Positions 51,547 to 60,211 of a stretch of 64,000 nucleotides of DNA are shown piece by piece (position 1 is the first letter of the stretch; each line of letters begins with the position of its first letter). Under the pieces are notes generated by a model. The model did no database searches. It was not told where the DNA came from and saw only the letters and a list, made by a program, of their open reading frames with translations. This DNA comes from Candidatus Krumholzibacteriia bacterium (GTDB lineage Bacteria; Krumholzibacteriota; Krumholzibacteriia; WVZY01; JAKEHA01): contig JAOUHG010000005.1 of NCBI GenBank assembly GCA_029865265.1, positions 91,880 to 155,879 on the forward strand, read 5' to 3'. A program made the translations under genes and the position numbers.

Positions 51547-53361
51547 ATGTTTCGTCAATGCATCTCGATCCTCCTGCTCGCGGGAATTCACGCCGTATCC
51601 GTCCCCGGCGCAGTGAACGCCGCGAAAAGCGGTACGGCAGCCGCGAACGGCACGGCCGCGACCAGCACTCAGATCATCCTTTTCGACCTGCCGCCGGCCG
51701 GCAGCTATGACGTGCGGCGCAACGGAACGCCCGCCGGATCGGTCACGGCGAATCCTGCCGGCACGTTCAGCTACACGTCGCCCACCAGCGCCGGGGACCG
51801 CATTCTGTTCACGCTCACCGGAGTGAACCCGGTCACGCCCGGCGCACCCGCGTCGTTCGTGGCGACGGGGAACAGCCAGGGCTGTGTCGCCCTTTCGTGG
51901 AACACGCCGCCCGCCGACGACTATGTGACGGCCTACTCGCTGCTGTGGGGAACGACGCCGGGGGTATACACGGATTCGTTGCAGTTCGGGCGCCTCGAGG
52001 TCGTGCAGTCCGGCAACACCTCGCGGAGCACACGCTGCGGCTTCCCTTCGGGGACCTTCCATTTCGCGCTGCGCGCGTACAACTCGTTCGACCTGTACAG
52101 CGCGCTCTCGGTGCCGTCGACGACGACCATCTCCAATGAGAACACCCAGGGCCCGCCGGCACCGGGCAACGTGGCGGTGACGGAAACGCCGCCGGGCTGC
52201 GCCCGGGTCACCTGGACCGCCTCCGGCGATCCCACCGTGACCGGCTACCGGCTCTACCTGGGCACCCGCCCGCGTTCGCAGGGCGCCTACAGCGACTCCA
52301 GCGACGTGGGCCTGGTGGTCACCGGCTCCTTCTGCAGCCTCGCGCCGGGGACCTACTACGCCGCGGTGCGTGCCAGAACCGGCACGGGCATCTTGAGTGC
52401 CTACTCGAGAGAAGTCTCGGTTTCTGTTATCGGACCTGACGTTACGCCACCGGTCGTGTCGGGCATGTCGCCCGCCAACGGCGCCAGCAACGTGCCACGC
52501 AATACCAGCGTGTTCTTCGTGGTGACCGACGCGCGCTCCGGGGTCAACTTCAACTCCATCGTGGTGACGGTGGACGGGCAGCAGTGCCCGGGCACGGTTA
52601 CCACCACGCCCGGCGGCTACGCCGTCCAGTGCCAGCCCGCCGCACTCCTGCCCGCCAACAGCAGCGTGGCGGTGTCGGTGTCCGCGCAGGATGGGGCGTC
52701 GCCGGCCAACACGGTCAACACGTCGTGGTCGTTCCAGACCGGCGCCAACGCCGTCAACGATGTCGACCCGCCGGTGATCTCGTCACCGGCCCCGGCGGCG
52801 GACGCGAACGACGTGCCCCCGCGGGCCACCGTCGCCGTGACCATCAGCGACACCGGCCTGGGCGTCGATCTGAGCACGGTGGAGATGGTGGTCGACGGTA
52901 CGGTGGTTGCGCCGTCGGTGGAGGGAACCCCGGCCAGCGTACGGGTGTCCTGGCAGCCGGACCCGCCCTTCCAGGCGGGGCGCACCGTTATGGTGCGGGT
53001 CGACGCATGCGACCACGCGTCCCCGGCGAACTGCGCGGCGACGTTCTCGTACAGTTTCACGGTAGGCAATCCGCAGGTTGCGGCAGAGCCCGGTGCCATC
53101 GTTCCCGACGGCTTCTGGGCCGACGATCCCTCGCGGCCGATGGAGGTGCGCAACCTGCCCGCCTCGTGGCGTGTGCGCATCTTCGACCCGGCCGGAACGC
53201 CGGTGCGACGCTTCACCAACAGCCAGGCGGGGATCACCTGGACGTGGGACTTCCGTAACGACAACGGCGAACGCGTGGCGCCGGCGCTCTACCTCGTGCG
53301 CGTCACCGACAGTTCCGGATCCGTGCAGGGAACCGCCCGCTTCCTGGTGCAGTCGCACTGA
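51547..53361 (+). CDS. Secreted FN3/Ig-like surface protein with FlgD-type C-terminal module
   Basis: 604 residues from the ATG at 51547, which gives a clean signal peptide (MFRQCISILLLAGIHAVSVPGAVNA); an ATG at 51484 is also possible. Two FN3-like domains (GCVALSWNTPPADDY and GCARVTWTASGDPTVTGYRLY), then two SbsA-type Ig-like domains (DVTPPVVSGMSPANGASNVP and a repeat from VDPPVISS) and a C-terminal FlgD-like Ig module (WRVRIFDPAGTPVRRF, DNNGERVAPALYLVRV type). The last module acts as a sorting or cell-wall domain in several FCB bacteria. No PEP-CTERM or LPXTG tail. The stop overlaps the exosortase ATG, so expression is coupled. Confidence 0.88.
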   Translation: MFRQCISILLLAGIHAVSVPGAVNAAKSGTAAANGTAATSTQIILFDLPPAGSYDVRRNGTPAGSVTANPAGTFSYTSPTSAGDRILFTLTGVNPVTPGAPASFVATGNSQGCVALSWNTPPADDYVTAYSLLWGTTPGVYTDSLQFGRLEVVQSGNTSRSTRCGFPSGTFHFALRAYNSFDLYSALSVPSTTTISNENTQGPPAPGNVAVTETPPGCARVTWTASGDPTVTGYRLYLGTRPRSQGAYSDSSDVGLVVTGSFCSLAPGTYYAAVRARTGTGILSAYSREVSVSVIGPDVTPPVVSGMSPANGASNVPRNTSVFFVVTDARSGVNFNSIVVTVDGQQCPGTVTTTPGGYAVQCQPAALLPANSSVAVSVSAQDGASPANTVNTSWSFQTGANAVNDVDPPVISSPAPAADANDVPPRATVAVTISDTGLGVDLSTVEMVVDGTVVAPSVEGTPASVRVSWQPDPPFQAGRTVMVRVDACDHASPANCAATFSYSFTVGNPQVAAEPGAIVPDGFWADDPSRPMEVRNLPASWRVRIFDPAGTPVRRFTNSQAGITWTWDFRNDNGERVAPALYLVRVTDSSGSVQGTARFLVQSH

Positions 53362-54221
53362 TGAGAGCGGCCTCGCCCGCGCCGCGGGCCCTCGCCGCTT
53401 CGCTGCCGATCGTCCTGCCGCTGCTCCTCGCCTACGGCTACGTGCTGCTTTCCCTGGCGGGGCAGTGGGCCGACGATCCCAACTACGCCCACGGGTTCTT
53501 CGTTCCCATCATGTCCGCCTGGCTCGCCTGGCGGCGGCGTGACCGCCTTCGTGCCGCCCCCCGCCGGCCCAACCCGGCGGGAATCCTCGTGGTGGCGGCG
53601 GGCGCGGCCCTCTACCTGGCCGGGGTCTTGGCCGCGGAGCTCTTCACCACCCGCGTCTCACTCGTGGTCGTGCTCACCGGGCTGGTGCTGGCCCTGGAGG
53701 GCAGCGAGCGCCTGCGGGTGATGGCGCTTCCGCTGGGCTTTCTCCTCTTCATGATTCCGCTGCCCTACGTGGTGTACTACCGGCTGACGTTTCCGCTCCA
53801 GATAGAGAGTTCGCGCATCGCGGCGGGTCTTCTCACCGCGGCCGGGCTGCCGGTGGTCCGCGAGGGCAACGTGATCCACCTGGAGGGCTACGCGCTGGAA
53901 GTCGTCACCGCGTGCAGCGGGCTTCGCTCCATCATGACACTGGGCACCATCGGCGTGTTCATCGCGACGTTGCTGCCCATGTCGCGCGCCGGCCTCGCCG
54001 GCTACCTGCTGCTCATCGTCCCGGTGGCCATGGGGGCGAACGTCCTGCGCCTCGCGCTGACGGCGGCCATCGCCGCCGTCGCCGGGCCGGGTGCGGCGGA
54101 GAGTTTCCTTCACGAACTCTCGGGGCTCGTGCTATTCGTTCTCGGGGTGGTGGCGTTGTTCATTATTGCATGGGGGTTCCGGTGGGCCGATCGCAGGCGA
54201 AGTGGATTGTCGCGTCGATAA
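53361..54221 (+). CDS. Exosortase-type transpeptidase
   Basis: 286 residues with eight or so membrane segments. Catalytic triad of the exosortase/archaeosortase family is present: Cys185 in TACSGLRS, Arg230 in GANVLRLA and His251 in SFLHELSG. Exosortases cleave C-terminal PEP-CTERM-type tails and attach the protein to an EPS or anchor. Standard size. No PEP-CTERM-like tail occurs in the visible proteins, so its substrate is elsewhere or it acts in EPS biosynthesis alone. It overlaps the EpsI-like gene by about 52 nt. Confidence 0.93.
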   Translation: MRAASPAPRALAASLPIVLPLLLAYGYVLLSLAGQWADDPNYAHGFFVPIMSAWLAWRRRDRLRAAPRRPNPAGILVVAAGAALYLAGVLAAELFTTRVSLVVVLTGLVLALEGSERLRVMALPLGFLLFMIPLPYVVYYRLTFPLQIESSRIAAGLLTAAGLPVVREGNVIHLEGYALEVVTACSGLRSIMTLGTIGVFIATLLPMSRAGLAGYLLLIVPVAMGANVLRLALTAAIAAVAGPGAAESFLHELSGLVLFVLGVVALFIIAWGFRWADRRRSGLSRR

Positions 54222-54838
54222 TCGCGGTCGCGGGCATTTCGGCGCACGCCATTCGTGCCACCGAACCGCCCGACCGCGGGCCGCTGCGGCTGGAAGAGGC
54301 GTTGGTGGTGTCGACGGATACGACATTCGTCGACGAGACCCTCGAATCGGACTATCGCGAAACGCTGCAGGCGCGCGAAGTCATCTATCGCATGTACGCA
54401 CCCGAATCCAGCGCGCCGGTGTGGATGCTGCTCGCGTATTTCGATCAGCAACGCGAGGGTTCGCAGGTGCATTCGCCACGCCATTGTTACCCGGGGGCGG
54501 GATGGAGTATCGAGGGTGAAATCGAGATGCAGGCGGCCTGGCGCGACGGGAGTGTGCACGCGCTGCTGGTGAGCAACGGCGTCGCGCGCAGACTGGTGTG
54601 CTACTGGTACCAGATGCCGGGCCGCATTACACCGGACGTGCTGGATCTCAAGCTGGCGCTGACGCGCCAGGCGGTGCTGCGCCGGCCGCAGGACGTGGTG
54701 TACGGCAACGTCTCCACGGTTCTGGAAAGCGACGTGGCGGCGGCTTACGATCGCCTCGCGCCCTTCGTGCGCGACGCGGAAACCGAGATCGCGCGGCTCT
54801 ACCGGGAGCAGGATGAACGTCGGCCAGATACTGACTGA
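54170..54838 (+). CDS. EpsI-domain protein
   Basis: 222 residues from the ATG at 54170; a GTG at 54182 with GGGGG upstream is an alternative. A hydrophobic N-terminal helix (KWIVASIIAVAGISAHAI) anchors a periplasmic domain. The sequence SQVHSPRHCYPGAGWSIEG and LVCYWYQ match the EpsI family (DUF3485), which is almost always next to or fused to exosortase. Two cysteines (HCYPGAGW, VCYWYQ) are conserved in the family. It probably helps exosortase function or polymer production; the reaction is unknown. Long overlap with exosortase. Confidence 0.88.
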   Translation: MGVPVGRSQAKWIVASIIAVAGISAHAIRATEPPDRGPLRLEEALVVSTDTTFVDETLESDYRETLQAREVIYRMYAPESSAPVWMLLAYFDQQREGSQVHSPRHCYPGAGWSIEGEIEMQAAWRDGSVHALLVSNGVARRLVCYWYQMPGRITPDVLDLKLALTRQAVLRRPQDVVYGNVSTVLESDVAAAYDRLAPFVRDAETEIARLYREQDERRPDTD

Positions 54839-55640
54839 TTATCTCGACGGGCTCACGAATGCCCGGCTTGCCCTTCGCTCGCCGAGTGTGCTGGCGCCCT
54901 TCGTGGTGTTCGCGCTCGCCCAGGCCGCGCTGCTCACCCTGCTCGCCTTCTTCGACTGGCCGCCGGCCGCGCCCGTCCTGCTGCCGCTGGTGCGGGGTCT
55001 CGGCGGCGAACCTGCCATCCATTATCCGATGCACTTCGTCCTGCTGCCGAGAATGTGGGAACCCGTGTACCTGACACTCGTGGCCACGCTCGGTTTTGGC
55101 CTGTGGACGTTCGCCGTGTGGACCATGGTGAACCACCACGAGGTGGGCCAGCGCATCGCCGGCCGCCGCTTTGCTTCTGTGCTGCCGTCGGTGCTGGCCG
55201 TGGGTGTCGTGTTTGTGGTGGTCAGCGCGGGACTGGGGCGAATCCTGGGAACGCTGGTGGAACGGGTTCCCTCCGGCATGCCCTCGCGGGTGGTACTGGG
55301 AGGCGCGATCCTGGTGGTGGCCGCCGCGCAGGCGATGCTCGTGTATGCACCCGTGGTGCTGCGCCTGCGCGACGTCAACGCCATGCAGGCGATCCGCGCC
55401 AGCGTGCGCTACGCGTCGCGCAACTTCTGGCCGACGGCGCTGGTGCTGGCGACGGTGCTCGCCGCGCACATCCCCCTCGACGCCATGATCAGCCGTGCGG
55501 ACCGGGTGGCCCTCGCGTTTCACCCCGAGACGGTGTTCTACTTGATGCTCGGTTCCATCGCGCTGGAGATGGTGACCGCATACCTGCTCTTTTCGGCCGT
55601 GGTCGGGCTGGCACTGCCGGAAGAGGGAGGATTGCGATGA
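54813..55640 (+). CDS. Multi-pass membrane protein of unknown function
   Basis: 275 residues, ATG at 54813, with the start 26 nt inside the EpsI gene. About six hydrophobic segments, one loop with the pattern RRFASVLPSVLAVGVVFVV, and no recognised motif. The family is not known to me; similar six-helix proteins are often annotated as DUF-type membrane proteins. Its location inside the exosortase operon suggests a role in envelope assembly. Confidence 0.8.
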   Translation: MNVGQILTDYLDGLTNARLALRSPSVLAPFVVFALAQAALLTLLAFFDWPPAAPVLLPLVRGLGGEPAIHYPMHFVLLPRMWEPVYLTLVATLGFGLWTFAVWTMVNHHEVGQRIAGRRFASVLPSVLAVGVVFVVVSAGLGRILGTLVERVPSGMPSRVVLGGAILVVAAAQAMLVYAPVVLRLRDVNAMQAIRASVRYASRNFWPTALVLATVLAAHIPLDAMISRADRVALAFHPETVFYLMLGSIALEMVTAYLLFSAVVGLALPEEGGLR

Positions 55641-57157
55641 GGCGGGCAACGCCCCTGCTGCTCCTGCTCGCGCTGGCCACGGCGTGCGCCCCCACGGACG
55701 GCCTGCTGGCGCGCTATCACATGGAACAGAAGATGTGGCGCGCGCAGTTCTATCAGCGACGCATCAAGATCTCGTTTCTGCGCGCGTCGCGACACGACAT
55801 GCAGATGGCGATCGCGGCATTCCGCGATGTGCTTGGTTCCGACCCCACCGCCACCCCGGCTGCGGCGGCGTGGGACGCCGTGGTGCGCGAGGACATTCGC
55901 AACATGATGGTGGTTTCGCGTATCGCGCTGGCCAATCTCTACTTTCTCAGCGAACGCTACGCGGACGCGGGAACGCTGTACCAGCAGACGCTGGAACTGG
56001 GAGATCTCTCGCTTGACCGCTCGCTCGAAGCCCGGCTCGGCGCGGCGCGCTCGTTGTACCTCAGCGGCGAGACCAGCGAGGTCATGGCGCTGTGCGCGGA
56101 GATATTCCGCGAACTGGCGCAGAATCCCGTCTTCCAGACGGGTGAGAACGAAGTGGACCCGGTATTCATGAATGTGCCGGTGGCGCTGGTGCGGATGTAC
56201 GTCGAGGCCGGCGACACCAGCCGCACGCAGGAATTCTCCCGCCTGGCGCTCGACTTCTACGACGGGCAGGCGGGGCGGCCCGGGGCCGCCGAGAGCGCCC
56301 TGGACGCCCGCCTGGGCGCCCTGCAGGTGTGTCTCGCAGTGCGGGCCTGGCCGGAGGCAGTTTCGCGCCTCCAGGCGATTCTGGACGATCCTGGGCTTGC
56401 ACCCGACGCCCGTCCGGGGCTCGAACTCCTGCTGGGCGAGATCTTCGCCTTTCCGATGGGGGACGAGGCGCGGGCGGGAGCCATTCTGCAGCGCGTGGTG
56501 GACCAGTATCCGGGCAGCGGCTACGACTTCGCCGCCGCCTATGACCTCGGCTCGCTGCGGGCTTCCCAGGGGGACAGCGCCGGGGCGGAGGCGATATTCC
56601 GGGCCATCGAGACGGACAACGGCGCACCGGCGGCGGTGGCCTCCCGGGCCATGTTTGCCCGCGCGCGCCTCATCGAGGCCCGGGGGAACTGGGACGAGGC
56701 CTACGTCATCTACCGGCGGGTTTTTCAGCTGTATCCCAACACCATGGCGGCCATCGAGGCGCCACTGGTGGTGACGCGCCACTTCGTGGCCTCAGGAGAA
56801 GTCGCGCTGGCCCGGCGCACGCTGGAGGGCGCGCGTGAGTACTACATGGCCCTGCTGGACCGGGGCAGCCCCTTCGCGGGGGACCGGCTGGTCGTCCAGG
56901 CCGCGCTGGCGGAGTCCTTCACGACGGCGGGGGACGCCGCGGGGGTTGCGGAACTGCTCGGATCCGGATCTCCCAACTGGGACGAGGCCAGCAGCGCGGC
57001 CGGAATGCTAAGGAGCGCAGAGCTTTACGAGACCGTGCTGGGAGAGCCCCAAATGGCCGCAGAAATGCTCAAAAAATGTGTTGAGCGATTCCCGGAAACA
57101 CGGTATGCGAATGTAGCTCAACGTCGTCTGGACGAGCTGGAGGGCCGGTCCCCGTGA
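55637..57157 (+). CDS. TPR-repeat lipoprotein
   Basis: 506 residues, ATG overlapping the previous stop (ATGA), GGAGG upstream. The signal peptide ends in a lipobox, LATAC, with Cys17 as the lipidated residue. The rest is helical, with TPR-like repeats (for example RYADAGTLYQQTLELGD, DEARAGAILQRVVDQYPGSGYD and WDEAYVIYRRVFQLYPN). Such proteins usually scaffold outer-membrane machinery. It is the last gene of the exosortase operon and shows no enzymatic motif. Confidence 0.88.
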   Translation: MRRATPLLLLLALATACAPTDGLLARYHMEQKMWRAQFYQRRIKISFLRASRHDMQMAIAAFRDVLGSDPTATPAAAAWDAVVREDIRNMMVVSRIALANLYFLSERYADAGTLYQQTLELGDLSLDRSLEARLGAARSLYLSGETSEVMALCAEIFRELAQNPVFQTGENEVDPVFMNVPVALVRMYVEAGDTSRTQEFSRLALDFYDGQAGRPGAAESALDARLGALQVCLAVRAWPEAVSRLQAILDDPGLAPDARPGLELLLGEIFAFPMGDEARAGAILQRVVDQYPGSGYDFAAAYDLGSLRASQGDSAGAEAIFRAIETDNGAPAAVASRAMFARARLIEARGNWDEAYVIYRRVFQLYPNTMAAIEAPLVVTRHFVASGEVALARRTLEGAREYYMALLDRGSPFAGDRLVVQAALAESFTTAGDAAGVAELLGSGSPNWDEASSAAGMLRSAELYETVLGEPQMAAEMLKKCVERFPETRYANVAQRRLDELEGRSP

Positions 57158-57501
57158 GGGGAATCCGGCGCGTGGGCCGGAACCGCGAAGCACGGCGCGG
57201 AAACGGTCGCGGGTGGGTGATCGGGTCTCGTCCGGTGGCGGCGCCCCACCAGAAATTACGTGATCAAAACGCTAGCCACGGTTGGATAAACCGTGCACTT
57301 TTGAAACTCGAACGGGAGGCCGCTGGCCTGTGCTGGCCGCTTGCGCCGCGCCCTCGTGGCACGGCGGGTAACGGTCGGGCACGCCCCGGGGCGATCGTCC
57401 TCCGCGTGAGCCGATTGGCGCTCATTGGCCCCCGCTTTGCTGATTGGATCATGAAGCCTTTACTCTTTACAGCCATACCTGGTGCGGCAAGGATGACCAG
57501 C
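57158..57501 (+). other. 344-nt intergenic stretch before the PorV-like gene
   Basis: No gene is supported. It contains a hairpin CACGGTT-N5-AACCGTG (57279-57297 region) and the strong sigma-54-like site at 57426-57441. Open frames crossing it are extensions of the neighbouring genes, not coding. A terminator is not visible after the TPR gene. Confidence 0.6.
57426..57441 (+). promoter_or_regulatory. Sigma-54-like promoter of the PorV-SPOR gene
   Basis: TGGCCCCCGCTTTGCT, with GG at 57427-57428 and GC at 57439-57440 exactly ten bases apart; TGGC and TTTGCT match the RpoN consensus. Start near 57452, just upstream of the ATG chosen for the next gene (57502). Confidence 0.65.
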
Positions 57502-58782
57502 ATGCGCGTATCCGCAACGAGCCGCTCATTGGCCCGGGCCATCGCCCTGGGCGCCGCCATTCTGGCGGCGGCCGGCCCTGTCAGAGCGCAAAGTGGCGCC
57601 GGAACCTACGCGGCGCCGTTCCTCAAGATTCCCGTCGGCGCGCGGCTCATGTCGTCGCCCGACGCGGTGGCGGGCCTGAAGCCCGACGCCAGTCTCATGT
57701 ATTCCAATCCGGCCTTCCTCTCCGGCGTGTCGCGCACCGAGGCGTTCGTATCGTCGGCCGAGTGGCTGGACAACCTGGTTTTTAGCGCGGCCGGCGTGGC
57801 CCTTCCGGTGGGCGACGGCAGCACCGTGCTGGGCTTCGGTACTACGTTCCTCTACTCCGGTAATCTACGCGGATACAACGACGCGCTCTCGGTGGTCACC
57901 GAGGAGAGCTACTACAACGTGGGTTTCGACGCCACGGTGAGCCACTCCTTCCGCGGCACCGGCCTCTCGCTCGCGGCCGGCGCGACCTACCTGCGCGAGC
58001 ACGTCTACCCGCAGAACGGCAGCGGCTACGCGTTCCACGCCGGCGCGTCGTACTGGGCGGGGCGCAACCTGCTGCACCTGTCCGCGCGCGACCTCGGAAG
58101 TTCGGTTACGTATGACGCGGGCACCTGGGAGGTGGCTCCGGAAGTCGTGGTCGGCGGCGGCCGCGTGTTCGATTCGCGCGTGGGGAACTTCTTCGCTGGC
58201 GCACAGGTGGCGAATTCCGACGCCTACGGCACGCGCGTGCAGCTCGGTGTTGACTATCAAATAAACACGATGTTCACGCTGCGCAGCGGCGTCACCAACA
58301 ACGTCGACATCGGCGAGTCGATTCCGTTCAACGCCGGATTCGGCCTGAACTATGGCGCCATGACGGTGGAGTACGCCTACACCCCGCAGGAGTTCTTCTC
58401 CAGCACCCACACGTTCTCGCTCCTCTACGCCTTCGGCACCGCGACTCGCTCGTCGAGCCGTCCCGTGACCGTGCCGGCGGGCGACTTCGCGCCACCGGTG
58501 GCCAAGTCCGAACCCGTGCCGGTGCCCGAACCCGTCGTGCCGCTGCGCGCGCCGGCCCAGAACGGCGCCGCGTACGTGCTGGTGGCCGGTTCCCACGGCT
58601 GGCTCGAGAGCGCGCGCGCCGAGGCACGTGCCCTGGAGCTCCTGAAGATTCCGGCCAAGGTCGAGTCCGAGGGGACGCGCTTCCGGGTCGTGGTGGGGCG
58701 TTACGACTCGCAGGCCAGCGCGAACAAGGCCCTGCAGCACTACAAGTCGCTCGGTCACGTGTTCATCGTCGTCGCCGAGTAG
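57502..58782 (+). CDS. PorV/UPF0164-like outer-membrane protein with C-terminal SPOR domain
   Basis: 426 residues. I chose the ATG at 57502, which has AAGGA eight bases upstream and lies downstream of the predicted promoter start; earlier ATGs at 57451 and 57493 are less likely. Signal peptide MRVSATSRSLARAIALGAAI... ends at residue 29. The mature start, GTYAAPFLKIPVGARLMSSPDAVAG and MYSNPAFLSG, and the beta-barrel repeat pattern are those of PorV/PorQ-like proteins of FCB bacteria. A Pro-rich linker (residues about 330-355) precedes a SPOR domain (YVLVAGSHGWLESARAEARAL to the end), which binds denuded peptidoglycan. The fusion is unusual; a barrel that also binds septal or envelope peptidoglycan is implied. 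Confidence 0.88.
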   Translation: MRVSATSRSLARAIALGAAILAAAGPVRAQSGAGTYAAPFLKIPVGARLMSSPDAVAGLKPDASLMYSNPAFLSGVSRTEAFVSSAEWLDNLVFSAAGVALPVGDGSTVLGFGTTFLYSGNLRGYNDALSVVTEESYYNVGFDATVSHSFRGTGLSLAAGATYLREHVYPQNGSGYAFHAGASYWAGRNLLHLSARDLGSSVTYDAGTWEVAPEVVVGGGRVFDSRVGNFFAGAQVANSDAYGTRVQLGVDYQINTMFTLRSGVTNNVDIGESIPFNAGFGLNYGAMTVEYAYTPQEFFSSTHTFSLLYAFGTATRSSSRPVTVPAGDFAPPVAKSEPVPVPEPVVPLRAPAQNGAAYVLVAGSHGWLESARAEARALELLKIPAKVESEGTRFRVVVGRYDSQASANKALQHYKSLGHVFIVVAE

Positions 58783-59200
58783 GAAGCGCGAATCCGGGCT
58801 CGCACCCTGTGGAAGGGGCTTACATTGTGCTTTTCTTCCCAAACCCCGGGGGCGCCTGCGTAACTTTGTAAGTGACAATATTGCAATTTGTTATCTCAGT
58901 TCCCGGGTGCGGGGTTGGGGAAAACCCCGCGCCCGCTTGTACTCCACTCTGCGTCCGCATCGCAAATCATCCCGCCGCGCCCACCCGCCGCATCACGTAA
59001 GAGTTTTAGAAATAATACGTTAGCAGGCTTATCCACTAACTTGCCTGGAACCCCTTGGTTCCGTCCCCGCGTGGCACCGAACGTGCACTTGGAATGCTCG
59101 CCGCGAGGGGCAGGGAACGCCCCTGGGGTCCTGTGTCGGGCCCGCCAACCTCTCGCCGGCTTCGCTGTTTTTCCGACAACCACGCGTTACCCGAACCATC
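58783..59200 (+). other. 418-nt intergenic stretch with sigma-54-like promoter
   Basis: No gene is supported. It has an AT-rich central part (58860-59045) with a hairpin GCGGGGTT-N5-AACCCCGC (58911-58932 region) and the interleaved pairs GTTAG/CTAAC (59019-59023 and 59036-59040) and CAGGC/GCCTG (59024-59028 and 59043-59047). These sit upstream of the sigma-54-like site, where enhancer-binding sites would be expected. Confidence 0.5.
59072..59087 (+). promoter_or_regulatory. Sigma-54-like promoter of the sugar transferase gene
   Basis: TGGCACCGAACGTGCA: TGGCAC is a perfect -24 box (GG at 59073-59074) and TGCA gives the -12 GC at 59085-59086, ten bases apart. Start near 59098, giving a leader of about 100 nt. 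Confidence 0.65.
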
Positions 59201-59989
59201 ATGGCCAGTTTCGGTCACAGATTCGCCCGCAGGGCCGAGGAGCAGGCCGCCTGGGGATTCCCGGCGCAGCCGCTCGTTCTCGATCACGTCCGCGACGTAC
59301 GGCTCGTGTGCCGTGACGCGTCGGCCTGCTGGAAGCGCGTCCTGGACATCACGCTGAGCGTGCTCGGCCTGGTGCTGACGGCGCCGCTCATGCTGGCGAC
59401 CATCGTCCTGATCAAGGCAACGTCCCCGGGCCCGGTGTTCTACCGCCAGGAGCGCATCGGGCTCAACCGCCGCAGTCAGGATCGCCGCGGCCGCTCCGGG
59501 CAGCTCGGCGAGGATCGGCGCGGCCGGGACCGGCGCGTGCTGGTCAACTTCGGACGCCCCTTCACCATCTACAAGTTCCGCACCATGGTGGTGGATGCCG
59601 AGCGGGGAACGCCCCCCATGTGGGCCAAGGAGCGCGACCCGCGCATCACGCCGCTGGGGCGTATCCTGCGCAAGACCCGTATCGACGAGCTGCCCCAGTT
59701 CCTCAACGTGCTCCGTGGCGACATGAGCATCGTGGGCCCCCGGCCGGAGCGCGCCTACTTCATCGGGCGCATCGAGAAGGAACTGCCGGAATTCCAGCTG
59801 CGCCTGCGCGCCAAGCCCGGGATCACCGGACTGGCACAGGTGGAGCTTGGCTACACCAACACCGATGAAGGGCTGCGCGACAAGCTCCGCCACGATCTCG
59901 AGTACATCGGGCGCGTGAGCCCGGCCATGGACCTGAAGATTCTTCTGCGCACGTTCTTCGTCGTGCTGACGGGCCGGGGCGCCCATTAG
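59201..59989 (+). CDS. Undecaprenyl-phosphate sugar phosphotransferase (EPS priming)
   Basis: 262 residues, ATG at 59201. Bacterial sugar transferase domain: a membrane helix (ITLSVLGLVLTAPLMLATIVL) after KRVLDI, SPGPVFYRQERIGLNRR, then FTIYKFRTMVVD, RKTRIDELPQFLNVLRGDMSIVGPRPER and GITGLAQVE. It transfers the first sugar phosphate to undecaprenyl phosphate on the inner face. Between the basic RIGLNRR and FTIYKFRTM is a charged insert of about 24 residues. The four-helix N-terminal part of WbaP/WcaJ is absent. Confidence 0.94.
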   Translation: MASFGHRFARRAEEQAAWGFPAQPLVLDHVRDVRLVCRDASACWKRVLDITLSVLGLVLTAPLMLATIVLIKATSPGPVFYRQERIGLNRRSQDRRGRSGQLGEDRRGRDRRVLVNFGRPFTIYKFRTMVVDAERGTPPMWAKERDPRITPLGRILRKTRIDELPQFLNVLRGDMSIVGPRPERAYFIGRIEKELPEFQLRLRAKPGITGLAQVELGYTNTDEGLRDKLRHDLEYIGRVSPAMDLKILLRTFFVVLTGRGAH

Positions 59990-60000
59990 CCCGGCCCTTT
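59971..60000 (+). terminator. Terminator-like hairpin at the end of the sugar transferase gene
   Basis: GGGCCGGG (59971-59978) pairs with CCCGGCCC (59990-59997), followed by TTT. It spans the stop codon at 59987-59989. The short T run makes it a weak candidate. Confidence 0.45.
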
Positions 60001-60088
60001 GCCCCGCACCATCCCACGCGTCACCGGCCGCCCCGCGCCCCTGCGCGGGCACGTAACTTGCTGCTGCACACGCATCTAACTAAGGGTG

Positions 60089-60104
60089 CGGCCACGCTTT
60101 TGCT
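60089..60104 (+). promoter_or_regulatory. Sigma-54-like site before the GT2 gene
   Basis: CGGCCACGCTTTTGCT: GG at 60090-60091 and GC at 60102-60103 with ten bases between, and a good -12 half (TTTTGCT). The -24 half is CGGCCA, weaker than consensus. Start near 60115, leader about 97 nt. Rest of the 222-nt gap has no feature. Confidence 0.45.
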
Positions 60105-60211
60105 TGCGGACCCAGCCCGGGCGGGGCATGCTGATCGGGGCGGCCGGCAGTCCGGCCAGAGGAAGCGGCGGCCCGCCGCTCCCGGCGCCCGGGGGGCCAC
60201 GGAGGACGGTC

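Noticed and set aside
51547..53361. PEP-CTERM sorting signal on the FN3/Ig protein
   Set aside because: The C-terminus (TARFLVQSH) lacks a PEP-like motif, membrane helix and basic tail.
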